A stretch of DNA of 64,000 nucleotides from Acinetobacter lwoffii (GCF_024129735.1 NZ_JAMXXK010000006.1:1-64000); one strand, 5' to 3'; counted from the stretch's first letter, positions 9,005-21,082 are shown. Numbers and translations are program-made. Notes: a model not told the origin generated them from the letters alone.

Positions 9005-9030
9005 GTGCCTCTCCTTGTGGATGATATCGG

Positions 9031-10888
<1,858 letters not shown>

Positions 10889-11035
10889 TCACGCCTGTCT
10901 AGATGGGTAAATCATTCAGTCATTGAAACATTTATCCGAATAGATTTTCAATGGGCAGGGCGGCCTAGGTTTTATATTTTTGCTATTCGGGTAAACTAGC
11001 ACTCGTTTTATGGACCTTATTTTGGAAGAATTAAT

Positions 11036-12136
11036 TTGATTATTCGGCGTTATCTGGTCAAGCAAGTTGTCTCGACATCCTTGGTGGTGATTGCCTTATT
11101 GACCTTGATCATGATGGGCGGTCGACTGATCAAGTATTTTGGTGTCGCGGCGCAAGGCCGTCTGGATGCAGGCATTTTATTTAGCATTATTGGCTACCGT
11201 TTGCCTGAATTCTTGACCCTGATTCTTCCGCTCGGTTTCTTTATTGGACTGATGCTGGTGTTTGGCCGTTTATATGTCGACCATGAAATGGCCGTGATGA
11301 ATGGCAGTGGCGTCAGTCGGCATCAATTGGCGCGTCTACTGGTGCCGATGACCCTGGTGTTTTTGATTGCTCAGGCCGGATTGATGCTGTGGGCTGCGCC
11401 GTGGGGCATTCGCCAGTTTGAAGCCCTGACCACCAGTCAGGCGGTACGTACCGGCTTTGACCTGGTGCGACCGAAAGAATTTATCTCCTCTGGGCCCTAT
11501 ACCATTTATGCCGGTGACCTGTCAGAAGACCGTAAAAATTTAAAAGATATTTTCTTTTATCAGCGTGCGGAAAAAGAAGGCAAACCGGATGTGATGATTC
11601 TGGCGCAGGAAGCCACCCGTATCGAGGTGCCGAATGATGCTGCCAATGTGGTCGATCTGGTTAATGGACGCCGTTATGAGATCTATCCGGGTACACCGCA
11701 ATATACTCAAGCTGAATTTGAAAGCTATCGTCTGCGCTTAGAAAGCGATGAAGAAGCGCAATTTGCCAGTACTGAAGTTGAGGCCTTACCGACCTCGCAA
11801 TTGTGGCAGAACCGTCAGGATCCTGTGGTGGCCAGTGAGTTGGGCTGGCGGGTGTTTGTTCCTTTTGCGATTCTGATTGCCCTGATTCTGGCTGTGGCCT
11901 TGTCTGAAGTGAGTCCACGACAGGGTCGATATCTCAAGTTATTTCCTGCCCTCATGATTTTTGCCAGTCTGATTGTGGCCCTGATGGCAGTGAAGACGCG
12001 GATCAGTAAAGAAGAAATGGGCATTTGGGCCTATCCATTGATTCTGATTGCCTATGCAATTGCGGGTGCCTTGTTCTCGCGTAAACAGAAATTAGGCCCG
12101 AAAATCAAGAAACAGATTCAGCGAGTGAGGTCTTAA
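11036..12136 (+). CDS. lptF: LPS export permease LptF
   Basis: A 366-residue LptF/YjgP-type permease: membrane helices at both ends (about residues 10-125 and 275-360) around a periplasmic beta-jellyroll domain. With LptG and the LptB ATPase it extracts lipopolysaccharide or lipooligosaccharide from the inner membrane and passes it to LptC. The start is TTG, preceded by GGAAG with a suitable spacer; no better in-frame ATG exists close by. lptG follows after 2 bp, so the pair is one operon. Confidence 0.94.
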   Translation: MIIRRYLVKQVVSTSLVVIALLTLIMMGGRLIKYFGVAAQGRLDAGILFSIIGYRLPEFLTLILPLGFFIGLMLVFGRLYVDHEMAVMNGSGVSRHQLARLLVPMTLVFLIAQAGLMLWAAPWGIRQFEALTTSQAVRTGFDLVRPKEFISSGPYTIYAGDLSEDRKNLKDIFFYQRAEKEGKPDVMILAQEATRIEVPNDAANVVDLVNGRRYEIYPGTPQYTQAEFESYRLRLESDEEAQFASTEVEALPTSQLWQNRQDPVVASELGWRVFVPFAILIALILAVALSEVSPRQGRYLKLFPALMIFASLIVALMAVKTRISKEEMGIWAYPLILIAYAIAGALFSRKQKLGPKIKKQIQRVRS

Positions 12137-12138
12137 CA

Positions 12139-13209
12139 ATGTTGGCACGTCGTATAGTTGCAAAACATGTGACCCAAACCACTGCGCTGGCGATGCTGGG
12201 TGCAACCGCGGTATTGGCGGGTTTACAGGTATTATTTACTTATCTGGGTGAGCTTGGTTCGCTCAAAGATGGTTATGGTGCCTGGGATGCCTTGAAATAT
12301 GTGCTTTGGGGCGCACCAAATTATTTATATGAAATCCTGCCGATTTCTGCACTGATTGGTGCAGTTTTAGGTCTTGGTACATTAGCCTCGAATAGTGAGC
12401 TGATTGTGATGCGTTCGGTCGGCGTGAGCTTATGGCGTATTGTCGGGTGGGTGATCCGTTCAGCACTGTTGTTGGTGGTGTTGTCATTTGCCCTGAGCGA
12501 GTGGGTCATTCCTTATACCAATGAACAGGCCAAAAGCGTAAAAAGTGCCAGTAAAGCCGCTCAGCTCGGTGAAGTTCGTGGTTACTGGACTCGGGAAGGG
12601 CAGCGCTTTATTTATATCGATTATGCTAACTCGCAAGGTCAGTTGAAAAATGTGCAGATGCTGGACTTTGACCAGAACTATCGTTTGCGCGGTACCTTGC
12701 AGGCAGATCAGGGCCAATTTGTTAAAGATGGTTCCTGGACGCTGGACAACACAGAGCAGTTCGATATTCTCCAAAATGGTAATGCCACACTGGTTAAGCA
12801 GCAACAGCAACCTTTAGCGCTAGCATTACAGCCTAAATATGTGCATATGGTGACGATTGATCCTGAAGATTTATCGCCGAGTCAACTGGTCAGTTTCATG
12901 AGCTATATGCATGAATACAGCCAGGTGCCTAAAACCTATCAGCTGGCCTTCTGGCAAAAACTCGGCTCGCCTTTTGCCCTGATTGCACTAGTAGTGATCG
13001 CCTGTTCATTTATCTTCGGGCCATTACGTCAGCAATCCATGGGTTTTCGTCTGGTGATAGCTTTATTTGCCGGACTGGGTTTCTTCTATCTGCAGGATTT
13101 CCTCGGCTATGCCAGCTTGATCTATGCACCGTCTCCGGCCTGGTTCGTGTTTATTCCGATTCTGATCATGTTCGGCATCGGCGGATACTTGCTGCATCGG
13201 GCACGCTAA
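12139..13209 (+). CDS. lptG: LPS export permease LptG
   Basis: A 356-residue partner of LptF with the same layout: six membrane helices split by a periplasmic domain. The coupling-helix region ELIVMRSVGVSLWRI near residue 86 contacts LptB in the family. It begins 2 bp after lptF ends. Together they form the heterodimeric channel of the LptB2FG transporter. Confidence 0.94.
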   Translation: MLARRIVAKHVTQTTALAMLGATAVLAGLQVLFTYLGELGSLKDGYGAWDALKYVLWGAPNYLYEILPISALIGAVLGLGTLASNSELIVMRSVGVSLWRIVGWVIRSALLLVVLSFALSEWVIPYTNEQAKSVKSASKAAQLGEVRGYWTREGQRFIYIDYANSQGQLKNVQMLDFDQNYRLRGTLQADQGQFVKDGSWTLDNTEQFDILQNGNATLVKQQQQPLALALQPKYVHMVTIDPEDLSPSQLVSFMSYMHEYSQVPKTYQLAFWQKLGSPFALIALVVIACSFIFGPLRQQSMGFRLVIALFAGLGFFYLQDFLGYASLIYAPSPAWFVFIPILIMFGIGGYLLHRAR

Positions 13210-13242
13210 GGTACAGGAAAATAGAACAAATCAATCATCATG

Positions 13243-13279
13243 AGAGGCTTAAACCATATACGGGTCATGGCCTCTTTTT
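13243..13279 (+). terminator. terminator of lptFG
   Basis: AGAGGC pairs with GCCTCT across a 21-base loop and is followed by five T residues, 33 bp after the lptG stop. Confidence 0.6.
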
Positions 13280-13333
13280 ATAAACTTCGCTAAAATAGAG
13301 CGATTAATTCGTAGACGAACAGAGTATTTCATT

Positions 13334-14881
13334 ATGACGGATGCAACTGCTGGCAAAATCCCTCACATTTTGGTGATTATGGATGGTGTGGGTCATCGCG
13401 AAGCGGTCGAAGACAATGCGTTTTTAGCAGCTAAACGACCAAATTTAACTGCGATACAGGACAAGCATCCGCATGGTTTGATCTCGGGTTCAGGTGAAGA
13501 TGTCGGCCTGCCAGATGGCCAGATGGGTAACTCGGAAGTCGGACATATGAACCTCGGCGCAGGTCGTGTGCTGTATCAGGACTTTACCCGGATTACCAAA
13601 GACATTCGTACGGGCGACTTCTTTGAACATGAAGTTCTGGTCGATGCGGTGGAGAAAGCCAAAGCTGCAGGTGGGGCAGTACATTTGCTTGGCCTTTTGT
13701 CTGAAGGCGGTGTGCACTCACATGAAGATCATATCGTGGCGATGGCAGAGCTAGCGCTAAAACGCGGTGCGCAAGTCTATTTACATGCATTCTTAGATGG
13801 TCGTGATACGCCGCCTAAAAGCGCACAACCTTCTTTAGAAAAGCTTGATGCCTTATTCGCACAATATCCAGGTCAAGGTCGTATTGCGACTATGATTGGC
13901 CGTTATTTTGCCATGGACCGTGATAATCGTTGGGATCGTGTTGAACAGGCCTATCGCTTGCTCACTGAAGGTGAAGCAGTTCGTACGGCTACCAGCGCAG
14001 TTGAAGGTCTGGAACAGGCTTATGCGGCTGATGAGTCGGATGAGTTTGTCAAATCGACCCGTATTGGCGAGCTGGCAAAAATTCAGGATGGCGACAGTGT
14101 CGTATTCATGAACTTCCGCGCTGACCGTGCCCGTGAATTGACCCGTGCATTTGTAGAAAAAGACTTTGCAGGTTTTGAACGTAAAGTCGTGCCGAATTTG
14201 GCGAAGTTTGTCATGCTGACGCGTTATCAAGCCACGATTGATGCGCCTGTGGCCTACATGCCAGAAGCGTTGAAAAACTCGATTGGTGAATACTTATCTG
14301 ATTTGGGTAAAACTCAGCTGCGTATCGCGGAAACAGAAAAGTATGCGCATGTGACCTTCTTCTTCAGCGGTGGCCGTGAAGATGAATACCCGGGTGAAAA
14401 ACGTATCCTGATTCCATCGCCAAACGTAGCCACTTATGACCTTAAACCGGAAATGAGTGCTTATGAAGTGACTGATGAGCTGGTGGCTGCGATCAATTCA
14501 GGTGAATTTGACCTGCTGGTGGTGAACTTTGCCAATGGTGATATGGTCGGTCATACAGGCGTATTCGATGCTGCGGTGAAAGCTGTTGAAGCGGTCGATA
14601 CCTGTTTGGGCCGGGTTTACGAAGCCGTGATGGCGCAAAAAGGTCATATGATTGTGACTGCCGATCATGGTAACGTAGAGCAGATGCAGGACTATCACAG
14701 TGGTCAGGTACATACTCAGCATACCACTGAATTGGTTCCCTTTATTTATGTTGGTCCAACTCAGGCCACGATCGCAGAAGGCGGTGTACTGGCAGATGTC
14801 GCACCGACTTTACTAAGCCTGATGCAAGTTCCGGTACCTGCTGAAATGCAAGGTCGTAACCTGATTCAGCTTGATGCATAA
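13334..14881 (+). CDS. gpmI: cofactor-independent phosphoglycerate mutase
   Basis: A 515-residue alkaline-phosphatase-superfamily mutase of standard length. The metal and phospho-serine site is [17 protein letters not shown] (about residues 62-78, Ser near 67). [11 protein letters not shown] near 130 and [10 protein letters not shown] near 448 supply the other manganese ligands. It interconverts 3- and 2-phosphoglycerate in glycolysis and gluconeogenesis. A ctpA-like gene follows 30 bp downstream on the same strand, so co-transcription is likely. Confidence 0.96.
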   Translation: MTDATAGKIPHILVIMDGVGHREAVEDNAFLAAKRPNLTAIQDKHPHGLISGSGEDVGLPDGQMGNSEVGHMNLGAGRVLYQDFTRITKDIRTGDFFEHEVLVDAVEKAKAAGGAVHLLGLLSEGGVHSHEDHIVAMAELALKRGAQVYLHAFLDGRDTPPKSAQPSLEKLDALFAQYPGQGRIATMIGRYFAMDRDNRWDRVEQAYRLLTEGEAVRTATSAVEGLEQAYAADESDEFVKSTRIGELAKIQDGDSVVFMNFRADRARELTRAFVEKDFAGFERKVVPNLAKFVMLTRYQATIDAPVAYMPEALKNSIGEYLSDLGKTQLRIAETEKYAHVTFFFSGGREDEYPGEKRILIPSPNVATYDLKPEMSAYEVTDELVAAINSGEFDLLVVNFANGDMVGHTGVFDAAVKAVEAVDTCLGRVYEAVMAQKGHMIVTADHGNVEQMQDYHSGQVHTQHTTELVPFIYVGPTQATIAEGGVLADVAPTLLSLMQVPVPAEMQGRNLIQLDA

Positions 14882-14911
14882 TTTTCGATAAAATTCTAAA
14901 AAGGTCAAAGA

Positions 14912-16084
14912 ATGGCAAGAACACGCTGGAAGTCTGTTGTAATACCATGCTTACTGATGTGTTTGAGTCATTCAGCCTGGGGTGCGGGTTCAAATGAGCC
15001 GGCATTCGATGATATGGAAATGGATGGGCAGGTCTATTCTGAAATTCCCGTAGCATCCATTCAGGAATTTGTGCAAATTTATGGCATTGTCAAAGATAAT
15101 TATATTCAAGATAAAAATGACGATGCCTTATTCCAACAGGCCATTCAGGGTCTGGTCAGTGGCTTAGACCGCTATTCCCGCTATTTGTCGCCTGAAGATT
15201 ATAAGCAGCTGCGTGAATATACCGAAGGTGATCTGGCCAGCATTGATTTTGATCTGCAATTTGACCCGCGGATGAAGCAATGGGTGGTTCAGGGCTTGAA
15301 TGCCGATGCAGATTCAGCCAAGCAGGGACTGCGTAATGGCGTCACTGTTTATAAAATTGACGATCAGGTATTAAGTAGCCTGAATCAGGAACAAGTCCGG
15401 CAGTTATTGAGCGGAGCAGTTGGCTCTACGCTCACGATCCAGCTTTCCCCGCAAAGTCCGGCCGTTCGTCTGGTCCGCAATACCAAACTAGATACTGAAA
15501 TTAAATCGAGCTTGCACAATAATCAGGTACTGGTATTGCAGGTCAAGGTTTTTCAGCAAGATACTGCCAATGAAATCAAGCGCCTGATTGAAAGTTATGC
15601 CGACAAGCGCCTAAAAGCCGTGCTATTTGATTTACGCAATAATCCCGGTGGCTTACTCTCGGCCGCAGTTGAATCTGCCGATTTATTTTTGAATCAGGGC
15701 GTGATTGTATCGACCAAAAGTCGTGCTGAAGGCAACCAGCAATTTCAGGCCTTGCCGAGTTTTGAGTTCCAGAATCTGAAAGTTGGGGTGCTGATTAACA
15801 ACCGCTCTGCTTCTGCAGCAGAAGTGTTTACTGCAGCCCTGAAAGAACATAACCGTGCCTGGGTGGTCGGAGAAAAGAGCTATGGCAAAGGCGTAGTACA
15901 GAAACTTTTTCCTTTAAGCAATGGTTCGGCTTTACAGATGACAGTATCGCAATACTTTAGCCCAAGTGGCCAGATGATTGAAGGGCGGGGCATACAGCCG
16001 CATTTCAACTATCCGTTTAAGCAGGAAATGCGTGAGGAGAGCTATCTGGAACATGTTACAGATTTACTGCTCCTGCAAAAATAA
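14912..16084 (+). CDS. S41-family carboxyl-terminal processing protease (CtpA-like)
   Basis: A 390-residue exported protease. A signal peptide ends near residue 25 (SAWG-AG). A divergent PDZ-like region (about 115-175) is followed by the S41 catalytic domain, with LFDLRNNPGGLLSAAV near 236. The catalytic serine is in NNRSASAAEVF, and the lysine is in GEKSYGKGVVQ about 25 residues later. Proteases of this type trim periplasmic or cell-wall hydrolase substrates. It is shorter than E. coli Prc and matches the CtpA class. Its stop codon directly abuts the stop of pilR from the other strand, with no space for a separate terminator. Confidence 0.88.
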   Translation: MARTRWKSVVIPCLLMCLSHSAWGAGSNEPAFDDMEMDGQVYSEIPVASIQEFVQIYGIVKDNYIQDKNDDALFQQAIQGLVSGLDRYSRYLSPEDYKQLREYTEGDLASIDFDLQFDPRMKQWVVQGLNADADSAKQGLRNGVTVYKIDDQVLSSLNQEQVRQLLSGAVGSTLTIQLSPQSPAVRLVRNTKLDTEIKSSLHNNQVLVLQVKVFQQDTANEIKRLIESYADKRLKAVLFDLRNNPGGLLSAAVESADLFLNQGVIVSTKSRAEGNQQFQALPSFEFQNLKVGVLINNRSASAAEVFTAALKEHNRAWVVGEKSYGKGVVQKLFPLSNGSALQMTVSQYFSPSGQMIEGRGIQPHFNYPFKQEMREESYLEHVTDLLLLQK

Positions 16085-17509
16085 TTATTCATCTTCTTCG
16101 GTATCCAGTCCGAACTTTTTCAAGCGATAGCGCAGGGAACGGAACGACATGCCGAGTTTTTTGGCGGCCAGTGTCCGGTTCCAGTGGGTCAGATTCAGCG
16201 CATTGAGTAAAATTTCTTTTTCGACCTTTTCCAAATACAGCTCTAGACCCTCTTCAGGCAGCTTTTTAGGTGCAATCAGGGTTTCGGTCGCAATAATCTC
16301 GCTCGTGAGCGTATTCATCTCCTGAGGGCTGTTTAGCGCCTGACGCAGCGGTGCACTCTGCAAATGCTGAAGATCAATCCGCTCTTCATCACTTAAAGTA
16401 ATCGCGCGTTCCATAATGTTACGTAATTCACGTACATTACCTGGATAATATTGTCCCAATAAGAACTCTTTGCTGCGTTCGGTCAATTTTTTATTGGAAA
16501 TGCCCCATTCCTGGCAAATCTTCTGAATAAAGTGTTCGGCCAATAACAGAATATCCTGGCCGCGTTCACGCAGCGGCGGTAAAGTCAGATCCATTACATG
16601 AATACGGAAATATAAATCCTGACGGAATTTGCCTTGTTGCACCAAGGCTTCCAGATCCTGATGCGTGGCACTGATCACACGGAAATCCACATCAATTTCG
16701 GTATCCGAACCGAGTGGACGAATACGTTTTTCCTGTACGGCACGTAACAATTTGACCTGCATAGAAAGCGGTAATTCTGCAATTTCATCCAGAAACAGAC
16801 TGCCACCATGGGCAGATTGAATCAGGCCCTGTTTGTCCTGAGCAGCGCCGGTAAAGCTGCCTTTTTTATGCCCAAACAGTTCGCTTTCCATCAACTCAGT
16901 CGGAATGGCGCCACAGTTAATCGCAATAAAAGGACCTTCATTGCGGTTACTCAGGCGATGGACCAGATTGGCCACGACTTCTTTACCTGTTCCCGATTCA
17001 CCAGTGATAAAAACCGGTGCTTGGGATCGGGCAATTTTTTGTAAGGTAATACGTAGTTGCTGGATCGGCAGGGATTGTCCAATCAGCATTTTATGTTCAA
17101 GCGCTTCATTTGGATTATTATGCGAATAATCCACCGGTTTATTCAGGGCTTTTTGTAAGAGTTGTTCCAGATGTTTCTGATTGATCGGTTTGCTGACAAA
17201 ATCAAAGGCCCCGGCTTTGAGCGCAGCAATAGCGATTTCCATGTTGCCATAGGCGGTCAGAACTGCGACCGGAAGTGCCGGATAGAGGCTGCCAATCCAG
17301 TCCAGTAACTCCAAACCATTGCCATCGGGCAGGTTTAGGTCAGTCAGACAGGCATCATATTGATGATTGGCAAGGCATTTTTTAGCATCTTCCAAACGGT
17401 GGGCAATGTGCGTACGAATTCCCATGCGCAGCAATGACATTTGCATGAGGGTACACAAATCTTCCTCATCATCCACCAAAAGCACCAGTGGTTGTTGTTC
17501 CCCATTCAT
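16085..17509 (-). CDS. pilR: sigma-54-dependent response regulator PilR
   Basis: A 474-residue NtrC-type regulator. The receiver domain covers residues about 6-120, with the phosphoacceptor in DACLTDLNLPDG near residue 54. The AAA+ domain (about 140-375) has Walker A GESGTGKE and the sigma-54 contact loop GSFTGA. A C-terminal Fis-type helix-turn-helix (LAAKKLGMSFRSLRYRLKKFG) ends the protein. With PilS it activates the sigma-54 promoter of the major pilin gene pilA in type IV pilus bacteria. The frame continues upstream to 17611 inside pilS, but the ATG at 17509 follows an SD (GGAAG) and starts the receiver domain correctly. It lies 14 bp downstream of pilS. Confidence 0.92.
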   Translation of the reverse strand: MNGEQQPLVLLVDDEEDLCTLMQMSLLRMGIRTHIAHRLEDAKKCLANHQYDACLTDLNLPDGNGLELLDWIGSLYPALPVAVLTAYGNMEIAIAALKAGAFDFVSKPINQKHLEQLLQKALNKPVDYSHNNPNEALEHKMLIGQSLPIQQLRITLQKIARSQAPVFITGESGTGKEVVANLVHRLSNRNEGPFIAINCGAIPTELMESELFGHKKGSFTGAAQDKQGLIQSAHGGSLFLDEIAELPLSMQVKLLRAVQEKRIRPLGSDTEIDVDFRVISATHQDLEALVQQGKFRQDLYFRIHVMDLTLPPLRERGQDILLLAEHFIQKICQEWGISNKKLTERSKEFLLGQYYPGNVRELRNIMERAITLSDEERIDLQHLQSAPLRQALNSPQEMNTLTSEIIATETLIAPKKLPEEGLELYLEKVEKEILLNALNLTHWNRTLAAKKLGMSFRSLRYRLKKFGLDTEEDE

Positions 17510-17523
17510 CTTCCTTGACCCCT

Positions 17524-19095
17524 TTAAAGCGTAATACGTTGACAGCTGATGCGAAAGCATGCGCCCTGTTCTTGTTGTATATAGTTTAATTGTGCCTGAT
17601 TTGCTTCGCAAAAACTATGTGATAAATACAATCCTAATCCGGTACCACTAATCGATGTGCTAAAAAAGGGTTTGAACAATAGAGCTTGATCATGTACGGC
17701 TACGCCAGAGCCAAAATCCCGTACATCAATCCAGACCCGATGTTCATAGGGATGCACATTCAGCTGAATATAGGCTGCATCTGCTGAATTGTGACGAATG
17801 GCATTACGAATCAGATTAATGAGGATTTGCCGGAATTGTGCTTCATCAAACTGAATTACCAAAGGGATATCAATATTAAATTGAATCTGATCATGAATAT
17901 CGGCCAGATCTTCTTGGATAAATAACGGGATAAATTCATTGAGATGAATCGGTATAGGATGGGTTTCTTTATTTTTGACCATATTCAGCGTGTCCTGAAT
18001 AATCCGGTCAATCCGGGTCGCCTGTCGGCCAATCATCTGCTGGAGTAGCTGTTGCTGTTCAGTTTCCGAGTCCAGATATAAATCATTGGCTTGCACAATG
18101 GCCGCCAATGGATTGCGAATTTCATGGGCAATACTGGCCGAGAGTTGACCCAGTGCAGCAAGTTTAAGTTGCTGCACCTGCTGATTCAGTTTTTTGGCAT
18201 CCTGTAACACCAGTAGCATTAGAGTCTGATGCGGCACAATCAGCTTTTGTACTTGCACATGAATATTATAGCGACTTTGCTGGGATTCAAACTGAAAGCG
18301 CTCACCATTTTCCAGCGTTTCAAAATGGATCAGTTCAAATAAATCTGGCTGTGACTGAGATAAGGTGAATTTCTCATGGCCGTATTTGGACTCAATTCCA
18401 AGAAGATTGCAGGCGGCAGGATTACTGAGTACCACATGGTAGTTTTCATCCAGCACCAGATAACCGGTTTCAATCTGTTCCAGAATATAGCGGTTAATAT
18501 TCTGTAAGCGATGCAGTTCCAGCGATTGAGAAAAATTCAAATTTTCCAGAATCTGAAAACGGCGCACGGCAATTTGTCCAGTGCCATAAACCACAAAAAA
18601 CAAAAAGGCCAGCAGGGCGCTATTACTGATATTGCTGAGTGAAGAAAACGCAAAAATACTGCCGATAAAATGCTGATAAATAACGCTGATGACCGCAATA
18701 AGGGTGACAACTAAGGCCTTTTTTGCATCTAATAATAAAGATGCAGAAAAGATGGTAATCACAAACAGCAGCCCGATTTGCAGATTAGGACCGTCGCTCG
18801 CCAAAGTCAGCAAACTTAGAACGCAGACATCGCTAAAGAAAATCATGATCAGCTGCGGCTGGATCAGTCGTCTGATCCATTTCAGCGCAAACAGCTGTAC
18901 GGTATTGATCGCAACCCCGATTCCCAGCGCATAATAATACAGCTGCGGATATTGATAATCGGTGGTGAGTTCGGGGTAGGTCAGCAGAAAAATCAGCAGT
19001 AGGCCGGTGCTGATCAGCAAGCGATAAGCGCTATACCAGATACCGAGATGATATTGATTGAGCGCAGAATAACTGGATTTTTGTGCCATATGCAC
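17524..19095 (-). CDS. pilS: sensor histidine kinase PilS
   Basis: A 523-residue kinase with six N-terminal membrane helices (about residues 20-185). A PAS-like segment (about 200-300) follows, then a dimerisation/phosphoacceptor helix with the H-box SIAHEIRNPL near 325. The ATPase domain has N-box LINLIRNAIRHN, G1 DFGSGV and G2 GTGLGLYLSH. This layout is that of PilS of Pseudomonas, which senses inner-membrane pilin and signals to PilR. pilR follows after 14 bp and a GacA-like regulator lies 16 bp upstream. A second ATG at 19089 is an alternative start. Confidence 0.9.
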   Translation of the reverse strand: MHMAQKSSYSALNQYHLGIWYSAYRLLISTGLLLIFLLTYPELTTDYQYPQLYYYALGIGVAINTVQLFALKWIRRLIQPQLIMIFFSDVCVLSLLTLASDGPNLQIGLLFVITIFSASLLLDAKKALVVTLIAVISVIYQHFIGSIFAFSSLSNISNSALLAFLFFVVYGTGQIAVRRFQILENLNFSQSLELHRLQNINRYILEQIETGYLVLDENYHVVLSNPAACNLLGIESKYGHEKFTLSQSQPDLFELIHFETLENGERFQFESQQSRYNIHVQVQKLIVPHQTLMLLVLQDAKKLNQQVQQLKLAALGQLSASIAHEIRNPLAAIVQANDLYLDSETEQQQLLQQMIGRQATRIDRIIQDTLNMVKNKETHPIPIHLNEFIPLFIQEDLADIHDQIQFNIDIPLVIQFDEAQFRQILINLIRNAIRHNSADAAYIQLNVHPYEHRVWIDVRDFGSGVAVHDQALLFKPFFSTSISGTGLGLYLSHSFCEANQAQLNYIQQEQGACFRISCQRITL

Positions 19096-19111
19096 CGGAA
19101 CTCGTTAAAAG

Positions 19112-19747
19112 CTAAGGTTTAATGAGTCCATAGCGCATGGCCAGATGAGTCAGTTTGACATCGCTATCGATATTCAGTTTTTCAAAAATACGGTAACGAT
19201 AAGTATTCACGGTTTTAACACTCACAAAGAGCTTGTCGGCAATTTCCTGGGCGCTGATACAATTCACCACCATCATCGCCACTTGCATTTCACGTTCTGA
19301 CAATGCATCAAAAGGGGATTGTTGTGTATCAGAAAGGTAAGAGCTGGCTAACTGTTCGGCAATGTCGGCACTGAAATATTTGCCGCCTTGCATGACTTTA
19401 TTAATCGCACGGACCATTTCCGAAATCGGGGCCCCTTTGGTGATATAGCCTTTGGCACCGGCTTTCAATAGCAGGGACGGATAAGGTTCTTCTGCCAGAC
19501 CGCTAACCGCTAAAACTTTGGTTTCCGGCGCACTCTGAAGTAGACGGCGCGTGGTTTCTACGCCACCAATGCCCGGCATATTCACATCTAACAAAACTAC
19601 ATTAGGATGGTGCAGGCGCACCATAGAAATCGCTTCTTCACCAGATTCAGCTTGTCCAATTACCTGAACCTCCGCATGGTCTTCTAGCATTCTGCAAATT
19701 CCAGTACGAACTAATTCATGGTCGTCCACAACTAAAACTGTGATCAC
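19112..19747 (-). CDS. gacA: GacA/UvrY-type LuxR-family response regulator
   Basis: A 211-residue two-domain regulator. The receiver domain (about residues 1-120) has the acidic pocket VDDHELVR, the phosphoacceptor in VVLLDVNMPGIGG near residue 54, and a conserved lysine in KGYITKGAP. A LuxR/NarL helix-turn-helix (about 147-205) has LSEREMQVAMMV and EIADKLFVSVKTVNTYRYRI. GacA is normally driven by the GacS kinase encoded elsewhere and controls CsrA-sequestering small RNAs. The start is GTG with a strong SD (GGAGAG, 5-base spacer). Only 16 bp separate it from pilS, so gacA-pilS-pilR may be one transcript, which I find unusual. Confidence 0.88.
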   Translation of the reverse strand: MITVLVVDDHELVRTGICRMLEDHAEVQVIGQAESGEEAISMVRLHHPNVVLLDVNMPGIGGVETTRRLLQSAPETKVLAVSGLAEEPYPSLLLKAGAKGYITKGAPISEMVRAINKVMQGGKYFSADIAEQLASSYLSDTQQSPFDALSEREMQVAMMVVNCISAQEIADKLFVSVKTVNTYRYRIFEKLNIDSDVKLTHLAMRYGLIKP

Positions 19748-19966
19748 CTACGCTCTCCCTCTGTTAAAAAAATCATTTTTTTGTTACATAAAGCAAAATA
19801 AGCTTGCAATGAAAGTACAAAATTAGCAATCCTATTCGCAAGATTAAATCTGAAACTTATCACACAGTGTCAAGAACAAAAAATGTTCGGCATTGTGTTT
19901 AAATGTAAGGCATATTAGAGGTAATACGCAAATCAATCTTACCTCTGTTAGTTGAGTGAAGGAATA

Positions 19967-21028
19967 GTGAAGAAAATAAACAAGTCTTTAAGGCATCTAC
20001 TCGGCCTGTCCGTGTTAATCAGCATGAGCACGACAAGTTTTGCTGAAATCATTATGAATTCTGGCACGGCAGAGGGCGGTTCCAGTATTAGTTGGTCTTC
20101 TGAAGAAGTTAACCAGTTAATGAGCGACGATTTTAATGCATCTGCCAATGAGCCTTCGCCACCTGGGTCTGCCACAGTGACTACCACTTTGCGTCAGGCC
20201 GGCACAGCAGCGCCAACAGCAGTCAAACCTGCTTATACTGCGCCGCAGATTATTGATACGAATCATTTTAATAATCAACCTTCTGTCAATGCCCGTGCTG
20301 CATTGGTTATGGATGCGAAAACCGGTGAGGTGCTGTTTAGCAAAAACACCAATACCGCTTTGCCGATTGCATCTATTACCAAATTAATGACAGCAGTGGT
20401 GATTTCCGATGCACGTTTAAACATGTCAGAAAAAATCACGCTGCAACAGGCTGATTTCTCTTGCGCAGGTTGTAAAAGCTCAAGCTCGACCTTACGTGCT
20501 GGCGATAGCATGAACCGTGCCGAAGCTTTATTGTTTGCTCTAATGAAGTCTGAAAACCCGGCAGCTGCAGCCTTGGCGCGAACGTATCCAGGTGGTCGCA
20601 GTGCATTTATTGCAGCGATGAACAGTAAGGCCAAGGCCTTAGGCATGAATTCATCCCGCTTTATGGAATCAACCGGCTTACACCCTGGAAATGTGGCATC
20701 AGCACGTGATTTGGGTATTTTAGTGAATACCGCTTCTCAATATGGTTTGATTCGTCAATTCTCGACCACACCAAGCTATGACTTTAACTTGGGTTATCGT
20801 GTACTGAAATCGAATAATACCAATGCACTGGTGCGTAACGGCGGCTGGAATATCAATATTTCTAAAACCGGTTTTATTAATGAAGCAGGGCGCTGTGTGG
20901 TGATGCATACGACCCTGAATAACCGTCCGGTGGCAGTGGTACTGTTAGGTGCAAATAGCTCACAGGCGCGTACCAATGATGCGACCCGTTTGATGAGCTG
21001 GGTGAGCCAGCAACCAAAACGAATCTAA
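19967..21028 (+). CDS. pbpG: D-alanyl-D-alanine endopeptidase (PBP7/8-like)
   Basis: A 353-residue exported serine peptidase of the S11 (DacA/PbpG) family. After a signal peptide (cleavage near SFA-EI, residue 27) and a linker of about 80 residues come the three penicillin-binding motifs. These are SITK in ASITKLMTAVV, the SxN box SEN in MKSENPAA, and KTG in SKTGFINEAG. The family cleaves D-Ala-meso-DAP cross-links in peptidoglycan. I use the GTG at 19967, just after AAGGA; a TTG at 19952 would add five residues but has no SD. PBP7/8 has been linked to serum survival in A. baumannii. The gene is followed by a bidirectional terminator shared with thrC. Confidence 0.9.
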   Translation: MKKINKSLRHLLGLSVLISMSTTSFAEIIMNSGTAEGGSSISWSSEEVNQLMSDDFNASANEPSPPGSATVTTTLRQAGTAAPTAVKPAYTAPQIIDTNHFNNQPSVNARAALVMDAKTGEVLFSKNTNTALPIASITKLMTAVVISDARLNMSEKITLQQADFSCAGCKSSSSTLRAGDSMNRAEALLFALMKSENPAAAALARTYPGGRSAFIAAMNSKAKALGMNSSRFMESTGLHPGNVASARDLGILVNTASQYGLIRQFSTTPSYDFNLGYRVLKSNNTNALVRNGGWNINISKTGFINEAGRCVVMHTTLNNRPVAVVLLGANSSQARTNDATRLMSWVSQQPKRI

Positions 21029-21042
21029 TCTCTGCGCTCATA

Positions 21043-21070
21043 AAAAACCCTGCAAATGCAGGGTTTTTTA
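21043..21070. terminator. bidirectional terminator between pbpG and thrC
   Basis: AAAAAACCCTGCA, two bases, then TGCAGGGTTTTTT form a perfect stem between two convergent genes. Confidence 0.92.
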
Positions 21071-21082
21071 TTCTGGCTGAAA

